A stretch of DNA of 47,145 nt, taken from assembly GCA_017985935.1 (NCBI GenBank), contig JAGNWT010000023.1, positions 1-47,145 on the forward strand. Direction: 5' to 3'. A model generated the notes under the pieces. That model was not told the origin of the DNA. It made no database searches and was given only the letters and a program-made list of their open reading frames with translations. Shown one piece after another: positions 16,304 to 24,594 of the stretch; position 1 is the first letter of the stretch; each line of letters begins with the position of its first letter. The position numbers were made by a program, and so were the translations under genes. The stretch comes from Anaerolineales bacterium. GTDB lineage: Bacteria > Chloroflexota > Anaerolineae > Anaerolineales > Villigracilaceae.

Positions 16304-17272
16304 TTATTTTCCGCGTTCGCCGCGAATGTACGGGTTGCCCAATGCGGCGGGCGCACCGATGCGTTTTCGCATCGCCTCACGCGAGCCGATCACCAACACA
16401 GCCACAGTGAAAAGATAAGGCAGCATCTGCAGGAAGAATCCAAGGTAGGGGTTGTAATAGAACGGGTTATCAAAACCAAGCAAAACCAGCGGTCCTTGAA
16501 TGTCCAGGATAAGACGGCGCAGCGCTCCAAAGGCGTACGCGCCAATCGCAGCGCGGACCGGGTCCCACTGAGCAAAGATGACCAACCCAATGGCGATCCA
16601 TCCCTGACCGCCAGTAGTCAACTCGCTAAACCAACCTGGCGAAACCGCCAGGCTAATGGTCGCCCCTGCCAAACCGGCTAACATTCCGCCTACAAAAACA
16701 TATAAATAGCGCAATCTGAAAACGCTGATCCCCAAAGCATCTGCCGCAGACGGGTACTCACCCACTGCACGCAGGTGCAAACCTGGGCGTGTGCGATTGA
16801 TGTAATACCACGACAATGGCACAAGTAAATATCCAATGTAAACGAGAATGCTTTGATCCGTAAAGAAAATCTTTCCCAGAAACGGGATCAGGTCAAGACC
16901 GGGGATCGAAAAATTGGGGAGAAGTGAAACCGTCCCTGCCTTGCTCAATCCCTCGCCCAGAACCAAGCTGATGCCTGTTCCCAAAAATGTGAGAGACAGC
17001 CCGCTGACGACTTGATCAGCCTGCAAGGTGATCACAATATAAGCATGGATCTGGCTGATAAGCCCTGCGAATAACATCGCAACGACCACACCCAGCCACG
17101 GATTTCCAGTAGCGATTGTGGTGCTAAAAGCGCTCATCGCTCCGATCAACATCATTCCCTCAACCCCAAGGTTAAGAACTCCAGAGCGTTCAGCAAACAA
17201 TTCCCCAAGCGTCGCAAACAACAGCACGGTTCCACTGGCAATGCCGGCTTGCAAGATAATAGTAAAGTCCAT
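16304..17272 (-). CDS. Nucleoside ABC transporter permease (NupQ/YufQ-like), set 2
   Basis: A 322-residue BPD_transp_2 permease, the short partner of set 2. It shows the family blocks GELFAERSGVLNLGVEGMML near the start and the coupling loop GLHLRAVGEYPSAADALGIS. It is clearly paralogous to the permease at 14031-14963 but well diverged, so the two transporters are not a recent duplication. It starts 2 bases after the stop of the longer permease and is the last gene of unit A before the terminator. Confidence 0.92.
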   Translation of the reverse strand: MDFTIILQAGIASGTVLLFATLGELFAERSGVLNLGVEGMMLIGAMSAFSTTIATGNPWLGVVVAMLFAGLISQIHAYIVITLQADQVVSGLSLTFLGTGISLVLGEGLSKAGTVSLLPNFSIPGLDLIPFLGKIFFTDQSILVYIGYLLVPLSWYYINRTRPGLHLRAVGEYPSAADALGISVFRLRYLYVFVGGMLAGLAGATISLAVSPGWFSELTTGGQGWIAIGLVIFAQWDPVRAAIGAYAFGALRRLILDIQGPLVLLGFDNPFYYNPYLGFFLQMLPYLFTVAVLVIGSREAMRKRIGAPAALGNPYIRGERGK

Positions 17273-17274
17273 GA

Positions 17275-18399
17275 TTATTCCTCCCCGCGTTCAAGCACAA
17301 TGCGATAGCGGAGCATAAAGTCACTGGCGATCAAGCAGACCAGAATAATTCCCTGGATCATCTTGGGCACGCCCGAGGGTTGAATCTCGCGCCCGGCAAG
17401 GATCAACGCCCCGAACAGCACAGAGGCAACGATAATGACCAGCGGATTTAGTTTTGCAAGCCACGCCACAATGATGCCCGTAAAACCATACCCTGCGGCG
17501 AGCGGAGCGGTCTGCAAACGATGAACCACACCAGAAACCTCAGACATGCCGCCCAACCCGGCCAAGGCCCCGGAAAGCATCATCACCCAGACAATGTTCT
17601 GCTTAATGTTGATGCCGGCATATTGCGCCGCTTGCGGGTTATCGCCGATCAAGCGGATCTCATATCCCCAGCGGCTGCGGAAAACAATGAACCACAATAT
17701 GACCGCAGCGATGATCCCAAGTACCAATCCAAAATGAGTCGTTAGTCCGCGAAAGAACGGTACTGACTTGGAGTATTCCAAAAGGCGGGGAAGCCAGGCG
17801 GTAGTGGGGAACTTCGGGGACATTTGAAATCCGCCTTCGGTCCACACGCCGAAGATCCAAAAGTTGATCCATGCCACAGCTACATAGTTCAACATCAATG
17901 TGCTGATGATCTCATTGACGTTAAAGCGCGCCTTCAAATAGCCAGGGATAAAACCCCAAATCGCACCGGCGGCCATGCCTGCCACCATCATCACCGGAAT
18001 AAAAATGATGCGGGGAGTTTCTTCCGGAAGCACAGGAGCCAGAACGATCGCACTCGCACCGAATGCGCCCATGATGAACTGCCCCTCTGCGCCGATATTC
18101 CACAACTTCATTCGGAACGCCACAGAGCAAGCCAGAGCAGCCAAAAGGATCGGCGTCGCTTTCACGATCGTGTCAGACAAAACACCGACATCCCCAAATG
18201 ACGCCTTTGCGATATGTTGATAAGATTTTATGGGATCGCCGCCGGCTAACGAGATCAACACTCCGCCCAAAATAAGCGCAACGATCAGAGCCACAAAAGA
18301 CACGACAGCCGGGTACCATGATGGAGGCTCGCTCAGGCGCGGTTCAATCCGAATACGAAAAGGCGGGCGTTTTTTAGTTACAGCCGTTGACTCAGCCAT
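17275..18399 (-). CDS. Nucleoside ABC transporter permease (NupP/YufP-like), set 2
   Basis: A 374-residue permease with a basic N-terminal cytoplasmic segment and the family blocks VAFRMKLWNIGAEGQFIMGA, NVNEIISTLMLNYVAVAWIN, and the coupling loop YEIRLIGDNPQAAQYAGINI. The ATG at 18399 has AAGGAG 9 bases upstream and overlaps the ATPase stop by 8 bases; a longer frame exists but lacks such a site. It pairs with the permease at 16304-17272. Confidence 0.92.
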   Translation of the reverse strand: MAESTAVTKKRPPFRIRIEPRLSEPPSWYPAVVSFVALIVALILGGVLISLAGGDPIKSYQHIAKASFGDVGVLSDTIVKATPILLAALACSVAFRMKLWNIGAEGQFIMGAFGASAIVLAPVLPEETPRIIFIPVMMVAGMAAGAIWGFIPGYLKARFNVNEIISTLMLNYVAVAWINFWIFGVWTEGGFQMSPKFPTTAWLPRLLEYSKSVPFFRGLTTHFGLVLGIIAAVILWFIVFRSRWGYEIRLIGDNPQAAQYAGINIKQNIVWVMMLSGALAGLGGMSEVSGVVHRLQTAPLAAGYGFTGIIVAWLAKLNPLVIIVASVLFGALILAGREIQPSGVPKMIQGIILVCLIASDFMLRYRIVLERGEE

Positions 18400-19981
18400 T
18401 TGTAGGTACTCCTTCTTTTTGGATTTGATCAAGCGGCGTGCCGGTCATCATTTGACCGATCGTATCGACCAACTCTTCGTCATGTCCTTCGCCCTTGACC
18501 GCCACCTCTCCCATGATCTTTCCTTCGTAAACCACATACACCCGGTCACTAAGCGATAACAACTCTTCCAGTTCTTCAGAAATGAGCAGCACCGCGGCTC
18601 CAGCCTCACGCTGGGCAAGCAATAATCGATGGACGCCTTCGATCGCTCCGACATCCAATCCACGGGTGGGTTGAACGGCGACCATGAAAGAGGGCAGTCC
18701 CGAGATCTCGCGTGCGAGGATCACACGCTGGAGATTTCCGCCGGACAGTAATCGAACAGGTGTGGACACGTTGGGAACAACAATGTCGTAAGCCTGCTTA
18801 AGTTCATTGGCGAGTTTTGTTGCAGCTTTCATATCCAGCAAGCCGTTCTTCAAGATGGGCGGCTTGCGATATTTTTTCATTATGACATTATCAGTAATGC
18901 TGAGGTTGGGAGCACTTCCCACATGAGTGCGGTCTTCCGGGACATAAGCCATGCCATGCTGAATCCCGAACAAAGTGCTATGGTTGCTGACAATATCTCC
19001 GCCAAGCAAGACCTGCCCCTTCTTGCATTCGCGCATACCAGAGATCACTTGAGACAACTCGCTCTGACCATTACCAGCCACGCCTGCCACGCCTACGATC
19101 TCACCGGCACGGACGTTGAGCGAAAGACCGCGCAAGGCGGGCAATCCCTTGTCATTATCAGCGTGGATGTCACGCACATCCAAAACCACCTCCCCGGGGT
19201 TGCCAGGCTTTTTGTCGAGCGCAAAGATCACATCACGCCCAACCATCAAACGCGCAAGGTCCTGACGCGACACGCCTTTCGAGGGCACGCCGGATGCCGT
19301 GGATACACCCTTTCGCAAAACGCTCACACGGTCTGCAATGGCGCTGACTTCCTGTAACTTATGACTGATGAAAATAACAGACTTACCCTGGGCGATCATC
19401 GCGCGCAGGGTAACAAATAATCCTTCAATTTCCTGCGGCGCAAGCACTGCGGTCGGCTCGTCCATGATGAGCACATCCACGCCGCGATAAAGCATTTTTA
19501 GAATTTCAACACGCTGCTGTTCCCCCACCGATAACTGCCAGATCTTGGCGCGCGGATCGACCTTCAACCCAAAGCGGTCACCCAGATCTGATATCTTCGC
19601 GTCATACTCAGGCAAACGCATGATAAAACGCGGATCATCCAGCCCGAGCAAAATATTTTCAGTGACAGTCTGCGAAGGCACCAGCATAAAATGCTGATGG
19701 ACCATGCCGATGCCGGCCTTGATCGCGTCACGCGGCGAGGAAAAGACCTTGGGCTCTCCCTTGACATAGATCGTGCCGGCTTCCTGCCGATACAGGCCGG
19801 CCAACACGTTCATCAATGTACTTTTGCCAGCGCCGTTCTCGCCCAGCAAGCCGTGGATCTCGCCGCGTTGCAATTTGAAATCCACATGGTCATTCGCCAG
19901 CACACCGGGAAAGCGTTTGACAATGCCGCGCATTTCAACGATCAAGTTTTGTTCTGGTGTTGAGGAGGTCTGTTGTGTCAC
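18392..19981 (-). CDS. Nucleoside ABC transporter ATPase (NupO/YufO-like), set 2
   Basis: A 529-residue double-ABC ATPase. Domain 1 has Walker A LLGENGAGKSTLM, signature LSVGEQQRVEI and Walker B LIMDEPTAVLAP. Domain 2 has the variant Walker A GVAGVAGNGQSELSQVI and signature LLSGGNLQRV. The GTG at 19981 is preferred: GCAGGAG lies 7-8 bases upstream, whereas the TTG further up (20002) has none. It follows the set 2 lipoprotein after a hairpin and overlaps the next permease gene. Partners are the permeases at 16304-18399. Confidence 0.92.
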   Translation of the reverse strand: MTQQTSSTPEQNLIVEMRGIVKRFPGVLANDHVDFKLQRGEIHGLLGENGAGKSTLMNVLAGLYRQEAGTIYVKGEPKVFSSPRDAIKAGIGMVHQHFMLVPSQTVTENILLGLDDPRFIMRLPEYDAKISDLGDRFGLKVDPRAKIWQLSVGEQQRVEILKMLYRGVDVLIMDEPTAVLAPQEIEGLFVTLRAMIAQGKSVIFISHKLQEVSAIADRVSVLRKGVSTASGVPSKGVSRQDLARLMVGRDVIFALDKKPGNPGEVVLDVRDIHADNDKGLPALRGLSLNVRAGEIVGVAGVAGNGQSELSQVISGMRECKKGQVLLGGDIVSNHSTLFGIQHGMAYVPEDRTHVGSAPNLSITDNVIMKKYRKPPILKNGLLDMKAATKLANELKQAYDIVVPNVSTPVRLLSGGNLQRVILAREISGLPSFMVAVQPTRGLDVGAIEGVHRLLLAQREAGAAVLLISEELEELLSLSDRVYVVYEGKIMGEVAVKGEGHDEELVDTIGQMMTGTPLDQIQKEGVPTNG

Positions 19982-20031
19982 TGATTTACTCCTGCGATCC
20001 AAGATAATAATTGCAAAAATTATACTTACGA

Positions 20032-20066
20032 AAAGGGCTAGAACCCCAAAGGAGTCCTAGCCCTTT
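20032..20066 (-). terminator. Hairpin between binding-protein gene and ATPase gene, set 2
   Basis: Stem AAAGGGCTAG/CTAGCCCTTT with a 15-base loop, 14 bases past the lipoprotein stop. No long T run, so it is likely a partial terminator or mRNA-end stabiliser. It has the same position as the set 1 hairpin at 12833-12868 but an unrelated sequence. Confidence 0.6.
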
Positions 20067-20079
20067 CTTCAAATCACTT

Positions 20080-21369
20080 TTATTGCGGGAGTTCGGCGGT
20101 AATGCCTTCAGCCCACCACTTCATACAAACTTCGACGGAGCAAGGCAGACCAAACTCGGGGAACGCATCGAGGTCAACCTGTTGGAGACTCTGACCTTCG
20201 GGCAGAACTACATTGCCCTGATTGTCATTGATCGGACCAGTGAAGACATCGAAACGGGTGAATTCACCAGCGAGCATCTTGGCGAGGATATCCTGAACCT
20301 CGGCGATGACGGCAGGATCGAGATCCTTCACGCCGGGCTGCATTTCCTGTCCTTCCATGAAGCCATAGAGACCGAGAGCGCCAGTTTCGGCATCAAAGTA
20401 CTGCCAACCGGGCTTGTAAGTGCCGGCAACCACCTGCTCGGTGATGTCAGCATAGACGGGTCCCCAGACCCAGTACGGGGCGGTGAGACAAGCGTCCACT
20501 TTGCAGGATCCGTACCAGTCATAGGTTACGCCCCACTTGCCTTTTTCCTGAGCAACGTCAGCAACGGCGGGGGTATCGGCACCGGTGAACACAACCTGAG
20601 CGCCGGCATCGAACAGGGAAGCGGCGGCTTCCTTCTCAATGATCGGGTCATGCCAGGTGTTGATCCAGCGGACATCCATGGTGCATTCGGGGCAGGTCTT
20701 CTTCATGCCCAACGCAATGGCGTTGCCAAGGCGAATTTCTTCGGGGATCGGGAAGGTAGCCATGTAACCAAGCTTGGGATTTCCGTCCTGCTTGGCGCGG
20801 GCACCAGCGAGCATACCAGCCAGGAACTTCATGTTTTCCATCGCACCCATCAAGTTGCCAAAGTTGGTTTCATTGGAGGCAATACCGGTGAGGTGGACGA
20901 ACATGACATCGGGGAATTCTTCAGCAACAGCGGCCATCGGGTCGCCAAAGCCAAAAGAGGTACCGAAGATGAGGTTAAAGCCCTTGCGGGAGAGACTGCG
21001 GAAGACCTGTTCAGAGTCAGCGCCTTCAGGAACGTTCTCAATATAGGCCGTGTGTACATTGGGCACGTTGGCTTCAATGTATTCGAGGCCTTCATAGTGA
21101 GCCTGTGACCAGCCGCCATCATCATGGGGTCCGATCAAGACCATGGCAACATTGAATTTGCCATCAACAACTTCGGGGATCTGGAAGCCGCCGGTCTCTT
21201 CGACGGGGGCAGCGGTGGCGGCGGGAGCTTCTGTCGCAGCGGGCGCTTCGGTAGCGGCCGGAACTTCAGCAGCGGGTTTTTCTGTGGCAGGAGCACTACC
21301 ACCACAAGCGGAAAGGACGAGCATGATTGCCAGCGCGAAAATCGCGAGGCGGGAAACATTCTTACGCAT
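20080..21369 (-). CDS. BMP-family nucleoside-binding lipoprotein, set 2
   Basis: A 429-residue lipoprotein. Signal peptide with lipobox VLSAC (C22), then an Ala/Pro/Thr/Glu linker (ATEAPAATEAPAATAAP), then a BMP/PnrA domain starting FNVAMVLIGPHDDGGWSQAH. The GGWSQAHYEG block and the late MKWWAEGI are typical of the family. It is about 70 residues longer than the set 1 protein and carries cysteines near CPECTMDV, WYGSCKVDACL and LPCSVEVC that could form disulfides. AAGGAG before the ATG at 21369 fixes the start. First gene of unit A, behind a good promoter. The ligand is probably a purine nucleoside or related compound, by family and context. Confidence 0.9.
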   Translation of the reverse strand: MRKNVSRLAIFALAIMLVLSACGGSAPATEKPAAEVPAATEAPAATEAPAATAAPVEETGGFQIPEVVDGKFNVAMVLIGPHDDGGWSQAHYEGLEYIEANVPNVHTAYIENVPEGADSEQVFRSLSRKGFNLIFGTSFGFGDPMAAVAEEFPDVMFVHLTGIASNETNFGNLMGAMENMKFLAGMLAGARAKQDGNPKLGYMATFPIPEEIRLGNAIALGMKKTCPECTMDVRWINTWHDPIIEKEAAASLFDAGAQVVFTGADTPAVADVAQEKGKWGVTYDWYGSCKVDACLTAPYWVWGPVYADITEQVVAGTYKPGWQYFDAETGALGLYGFMEGQEMQPGVKDLDPAVIAEVQDILAKMLAGEFTRFDVFTGPINDNQGNVVLPEGQSLQQVDLDAFPEFGLPCSVEVCMKWWAEGITAELPQ

Positions 21370-21443
21370 TCTTCTTCTCCTTATGAAAATTGAATTGACA
21401 GACAAACCGAGCAAAACCAATTCTTGCCTTTAGCCTCCTTTCA

Positions 21444-21459
21444 AATTGTCTAAGCAATT
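21444..21459. promoter_or_regulatory. Degenerate palindrome in the unit A leader
   Basis: AATTGTCTAAGCAATT lies about 30-45 bases downstream of the predicted unit A start site. It shares the TTGTCT half-site with the operator at 31778-31792 but has one extra base in the centre. It may be a weak site for the same regulator. Confidence 0.22.
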
Positions 21460-21495
21460 CTGCCGGACAGAGCCAACTTTTAGGGAGCCGGCACC

Positions 21496-21523
21496 ATTAT
21501 AAACATTTAAGGCTTGCACTCAA
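21496..21523 (-). promoter_or_regulatory. Promoter of unit A (transporter set 2)
   Basis: Minus strand: -35 TTGAGT, 16-base spacer, -10 TATAAT, overlapping the last codons of the membrane glycosyltransferase gene. The predicted leader before the lipoprotein start is about 120 bases long. Confidence 0.6.
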
Positions 21524-23462
21524 ATTTCTTTTGTACTGTTTCCAATATGACATTCTGCTTTGAGCTGCTTTCCGTCTCACGAGCGATCCGTTCCCAAAGC
21601 TTGCACAAGGGCGGACCCACATATTTCTTTGATACTTGATAAGAAGATTGAGATAATTCTACCGCTATTTCCCAATCTGATTGATGAGCATACCCTTCGA
21701 TAAATACGAATCTTTCAATCGGGTCATTGGGATAGTCACCCGATGCAAAAGCTTGTTCTCCAAGAGCAACCACTTCATCCCAATCCCCCATCTGCCGCGC
21801 GAGGTCAGCTTTCTGAAAATAATAGCACCAACCATGCGCGGGCTCAGGGCCATACACCTGCGGCATGCGAGAAGTCGTTTCGCTCAAGATCGGAACAGTG
21901 GAGGAAAGCAAAGCCGCGTCACGCAAATATGTATCGTCAGGGATCAACCGATTCACAGCATCGATCTCAGGGTCAAGTAGCCGCAAGCAACGCGGCGGCG
22001 AATAATAAAAAACCACAGTTTGCGAGGTATTCCCACTAAACTTACCCGCCAGAAAATCATAATCGATCGGTACGCCCGATGATAATTTTGCAGACAGTTC
22101 ATCGCGGTTGGTTGGGTAGAACAGAACGTAATCTACAACATCTGAATGATTTTCAGGCGCGTAGACCCAATTTAACGCCGCGCTCAAGGAATTATCCGCA
22201 TAATATTCAAGGTCTTCGTTCAGCAAGACCATCGTATTTTTTTCTAGCCCAGGCGCGCGCCAGGTCATCTGCCAGAAAAGATTTTTTTGATACGCCCAAT
22301 CACGGCGAAATTCATTTGCCCACAAAAACTGACGTCCCGCCGCAAGGGCGATCAAAAGCACCGCCGCCGCATATTTTATTTTGGTTGGAACAAATTCAAG
22401 CAGTCCGGCAAGGACAAAAACAACACCGAGCAAAAACGATAATGTTGCGCGATTTGCCGGGAAGCCAAGCGAAACCGGAACCCCGGTCAACCAGAATGGA
22501 GGACCCGCGAGGAATAAAGACACAACTCCCAGACCGATCAGCCACGCTTTATCTTTTGCGGTCGATTCGTCGCCTTCAGCCTGCCCACGCCACCCAAACA
22601 CTACCAGCCCCGCGACAGCGATCACCACCGCTGAATAGATCAGGGTAATGCGCGGACCATCCACAACCGGGTTGGGGAAGCGGAAGATCAATCCCCACGC
22701 CGCACCGGTGACAGTCCACAGGCTGGTAAAAATATTCTGCAATAGCAGGGAAATGGTCTCAAGCGGAGCCTCAGCCAGTTGATCTTTTATGCTAAAGCCA
22801 TACACTTGATTATTGAAAATAAACATCCGTGACAAAACTGCCAGCACAAAAACTGCCAGATAGGGAATCCACAGTTTGAGGGTGCGAATGATCCGCTCTT
22901 TGGGAGAAGGAACATCTCGCAGCGAAGTCCAAAGAATAAAGGGACGCACCAACTCCAGGACGAAGAAATATTCCATCATCCAAAGGTTGAGCGCGGAAAA
23001 TATCAAAGCGGGGATGGTCCTGCCGCGCAACATCAAATAATACGAGAGGAGGAAGAAAATTAGTACGATGAAAAAGTGACTGAAGAGGTAACTGACCGGC
23101 TGCTGATTGAAGCCCGGGTAGAGCAAAAAGACCAGGCTGATGGTGAGCGCAAATTTTTCTTTTTGGGGAAAGAGCTGTTTGACCACAGCCCACAAGGTCA
23201 CTGCGCCAAGCCAGCGGGTAATGAGTGCAAGAACCTGCCAATAGATCGGCACCTGGGGCAGCAGGCGGGTTGTAACCTGATATAGCAACGCCCACACAGG
23301 GCGATTGGTTGAAAAATATTTCGTCATCGCCTCAGTCCCCAATTGATAACGAATCCAGGACATAGGCAGATCATCCCAATAAAAACCCAATTGAGGGATG
23401 AGCAAGCCATATGCCAGAATGGCAGCGATGAGGAGTGTGACTGCGGGATGAAGACGTTTCAT
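21507..23462 (-). CDS. Polytopic membrane protein, GT-C glycosyltransferase-like
   Basis: A 651-residue protein I cannot assign to a named family. About residues 1-400 hold ten or more hydrophobic helices. An acidic pair (FYWDDLPMSW) lies in the first outer loop, the place where GT-C enzymes carry catalytic Asp/Glu. The last 250 residues are soluble and include a repeat-like stretch (WDEVVALGEQAFASGDYP) resembling TPR units. This fits an enzyme using a lipid-phosphate sugar donor at the outer membrane face. The ATG at 23462 is preferred to an upstream one, because AGGCG precedes it and the start abuts a hairpin. It follows carbamate kinase in the same direction but has no evident purine role. 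Confidence 0.6.
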   Translation of the reverse strand: MKRLHPAVTLLIAAILAYGLLIPQLGFYWDDLPMSWIRYQLGTEAMTKYFSTNRPVWALLYQVTTRLLPQVPIYWQVLALITRWLGAVTLWAVVKQLFPQKEKFALTISLVFLLYPGFNQQPVSYLFSHFFIVLIFFLLSYYLMLRGRTIPALIFSALNLWMMEYFFVLELVRPFILWTSLRDVPSPKERIIRTLKLWIPYLAVFVLAVLSRMFIFNNQVYGFSIKDQLAEAPLETISLLLQNIFTSLWTVTGAAWGLIFRFPNPVVDGPRITLIYSAVVIAVAGLVVFGWRGQAEGDESTAKDKAWLIGLGVVSLFLAGPPFWLTGVPVSLGFPANRATLSFLLGVVFVLAGLLEFVPTKIKYAAAVLLIALAAGRQFLWANEFRRDWAYQKNLFWQMTWRAPGLEKNTMVLLNEDLEYYADNSLSAALNWVYAPENHSDVVDYVLFYPTNRDELSAKLSSGVPIDYDFLAGKFSGNTSQTVVFYYSPPRCLRLLDPEIDAVNRLIPDDTYLRDAALLSSTVPILSETTSRMPQVYGPEPAHGWCYYFQKADLARQMGDWDEVVALGEQAFASGDYPNDPIERFVFIEGYAHQSDWEIAVELSQSSYQVSKKYVGPPLCKLWERIARETESSSKQNVILETVQKKFECKP

Positions 23463-23473
23463 ATTTTTGATCG

Positions 23474-23533
23474 CCTGACTGATAGTCAGATAACTTTTAG
23501 CGAGCAACCTCGTTATCTGACTATCGATTCAGG
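23474..23533 (-). other. Long hairpin between arcC and the membrane protein gene
   Basis: A 14-bp perfect stem (GATAGTCAGATAAC, 23481-23494, with 23512-23525) around a 17-base loop, continued by outer arms CCTGA/TCAGG. No T tract follows on the minus strand. The outer arm includes the CAGG that serves as ribosome-binding site of the gene starting at 23462, so the fold could limit its translation or end the purine transcript. Confidence 0.5.
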
Positions 23534-23544
23534 AAATCATCAAA

Positions 23545-24498
23545 TTAGGGAACGATCCAGGTGCCGGTTTCGCCTTTGAGGGCGCGGCCGATATTTTCAG
23601 GGTTGGTAATGAGGGCTTTGCCATTCGGCATCGCTTCAAGATACCAGATGATCGCCTGCACTTTGGGAGCCATGGAGCCTTTGGCAAAATGAGTCCCTTC
23701 GGCGAGGTAAGCCTTTGCTTCTGCAAGCGTGATCTTATCGAGCCATTTTTGTTCAGGCTTGCCAAAGTTGATGGCAACCTTTTCGACCGCGGTAGAGATG
23801 ACGAACAAGTCCGCCTTGATCTCGCGTGCCAGCAACGATGAAGCATAATCCTTATCCACGACCGCCGCGATGCCTTCATAATTTCCATCGCCCGGATCGA
23901 CCACCGGGATGCCGCCACCGCCCACTGTGATGGTGATGATACCCTTCTCGATCAGGGTCTGAACGGTTTCAAGCTCAACGATCTCTTTTGGCATTGGCGA
24001 AGCGACTACGCGCCTCCACCCTCGCCCCGCATCTTCAACCACGCTCCAACCTTGTTCACGCTGACGGCGGTCTGCATCGTCCTTGGACATGAAACCACCA
24101 ATCGGCTTGGACGGCTTTTGGAAGGCGGGGTCATTCTTATCAACCAGAGTTTGGGTGATGACCGTGACCACCTTCTTTTTGATTCCACGCTGGTAAAGAA
24201 TGTTTTGCAGATTTTGCTGAAGGGCATATCCGATCGCCCCTTGGCTATCCGCACCGCAGACTTCCAACGGGACTTCGTGCATTCCTTCGACCCTCGCGGC
24301 GATCTCTGAACGCCTGAGGATAAACCCAACCTGCGGGCCGTTGCCGTGACCGATGGCCACTTCCCAGCCTTGCTCGATCATATCGGCGATGTGAACGGCG
24401 GTCTCTTTGGCGGCCTTGTACTGGCTTTCCACCGAAACATTTTTCTCATCAACGATCAACGAGTTGCCGCCAATGGCGACGACAGCTAATTTTGACAT
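23545..24498 (-). CDS. arcC: Carbamate kinase
   Basis: A 317-residue amino-acid-kinase-fold enzyme. Signatures: VVAIGGNSLI at the N-terminus, AIGHGNGPQVGFILRR, GGGGIPVV and DKDYASSLLAREI, all standard for carbamate kinase. In catabolic pathways it converts carbamoyl phosphate and ADP to ATP, CO2 and ammonia in the cytoplasm. It lies behind the YgeW-type carbamoyltransferase, equivalent to yqeA next to ygeW in E. coli, so it is the likely ATP-yielding step of this purine route. Start at 24498 with AGGAG upstream. No arginine deiminase is present, which makes an arginine pathway unlikely here. Inverted repeats lie on both sides. Confidence 0.93.
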   Translation of the reverse strand: MSKLAVVAIGGNSLIVDEKNVSVESQYKAAKETAVHIADMIEQGWEVAIGHGNGPQVGFILRRSEIAARVEGMHEVPLEVCGADSQGAIGYALQQNLQNILYQRGIKKKVVTVITQTLVDKNDPAFQKPSKPIGGFMSKDDADRRQREQGWSVVEDAGRGWRRVVASPMPKEIVELETVQTLIEKGIITITVGGGGIPVVDPGDGNYEGIAAVVDKDYASSLLAREIKADLFVISTAVEKVAINFGKPEQKWLDKITLAEAKAYLAEGTHFAKGSMAPKVQAIIWYLEAMPNGKALITNPENIGRALKGETGTWIVP

Positions 24499-24534
24499 TT
24501 AGTCTCCTGATCTATTTGTAATCATGGATTGGCA

Positions 24535-24575
24535 GTCACGTAGTCTTTCAACCGAATAACGCGAGACTACGTGAC
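24535..24575 (-). other. Inverted repeat between ygeW and arcC
   Basis: Arms GTCACGTAGTCT/AGACTACGTGAC (12 bp) around a 17-base loop, in the 96-base gap between the two genes. No T run follows, so it is more likely an RNA processing or stability element than a full terminator. Confidence 0.5.
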
Positions 24576-24594
24576 CGTTCATCCAAAAAGCTCA

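Noticed and set aside
14031..18399. The two permease pairs as a recent tandem duplication
   Set aside because: Paralogous blocks are well diverged and the gene orders of the two sets differ.
21370..21495. Purine riboswitch in the leader of transporter unit A
   Set aside because: The paired elements do not show the conserved three-way junction core or the expected P1 closing stem and expression platform.
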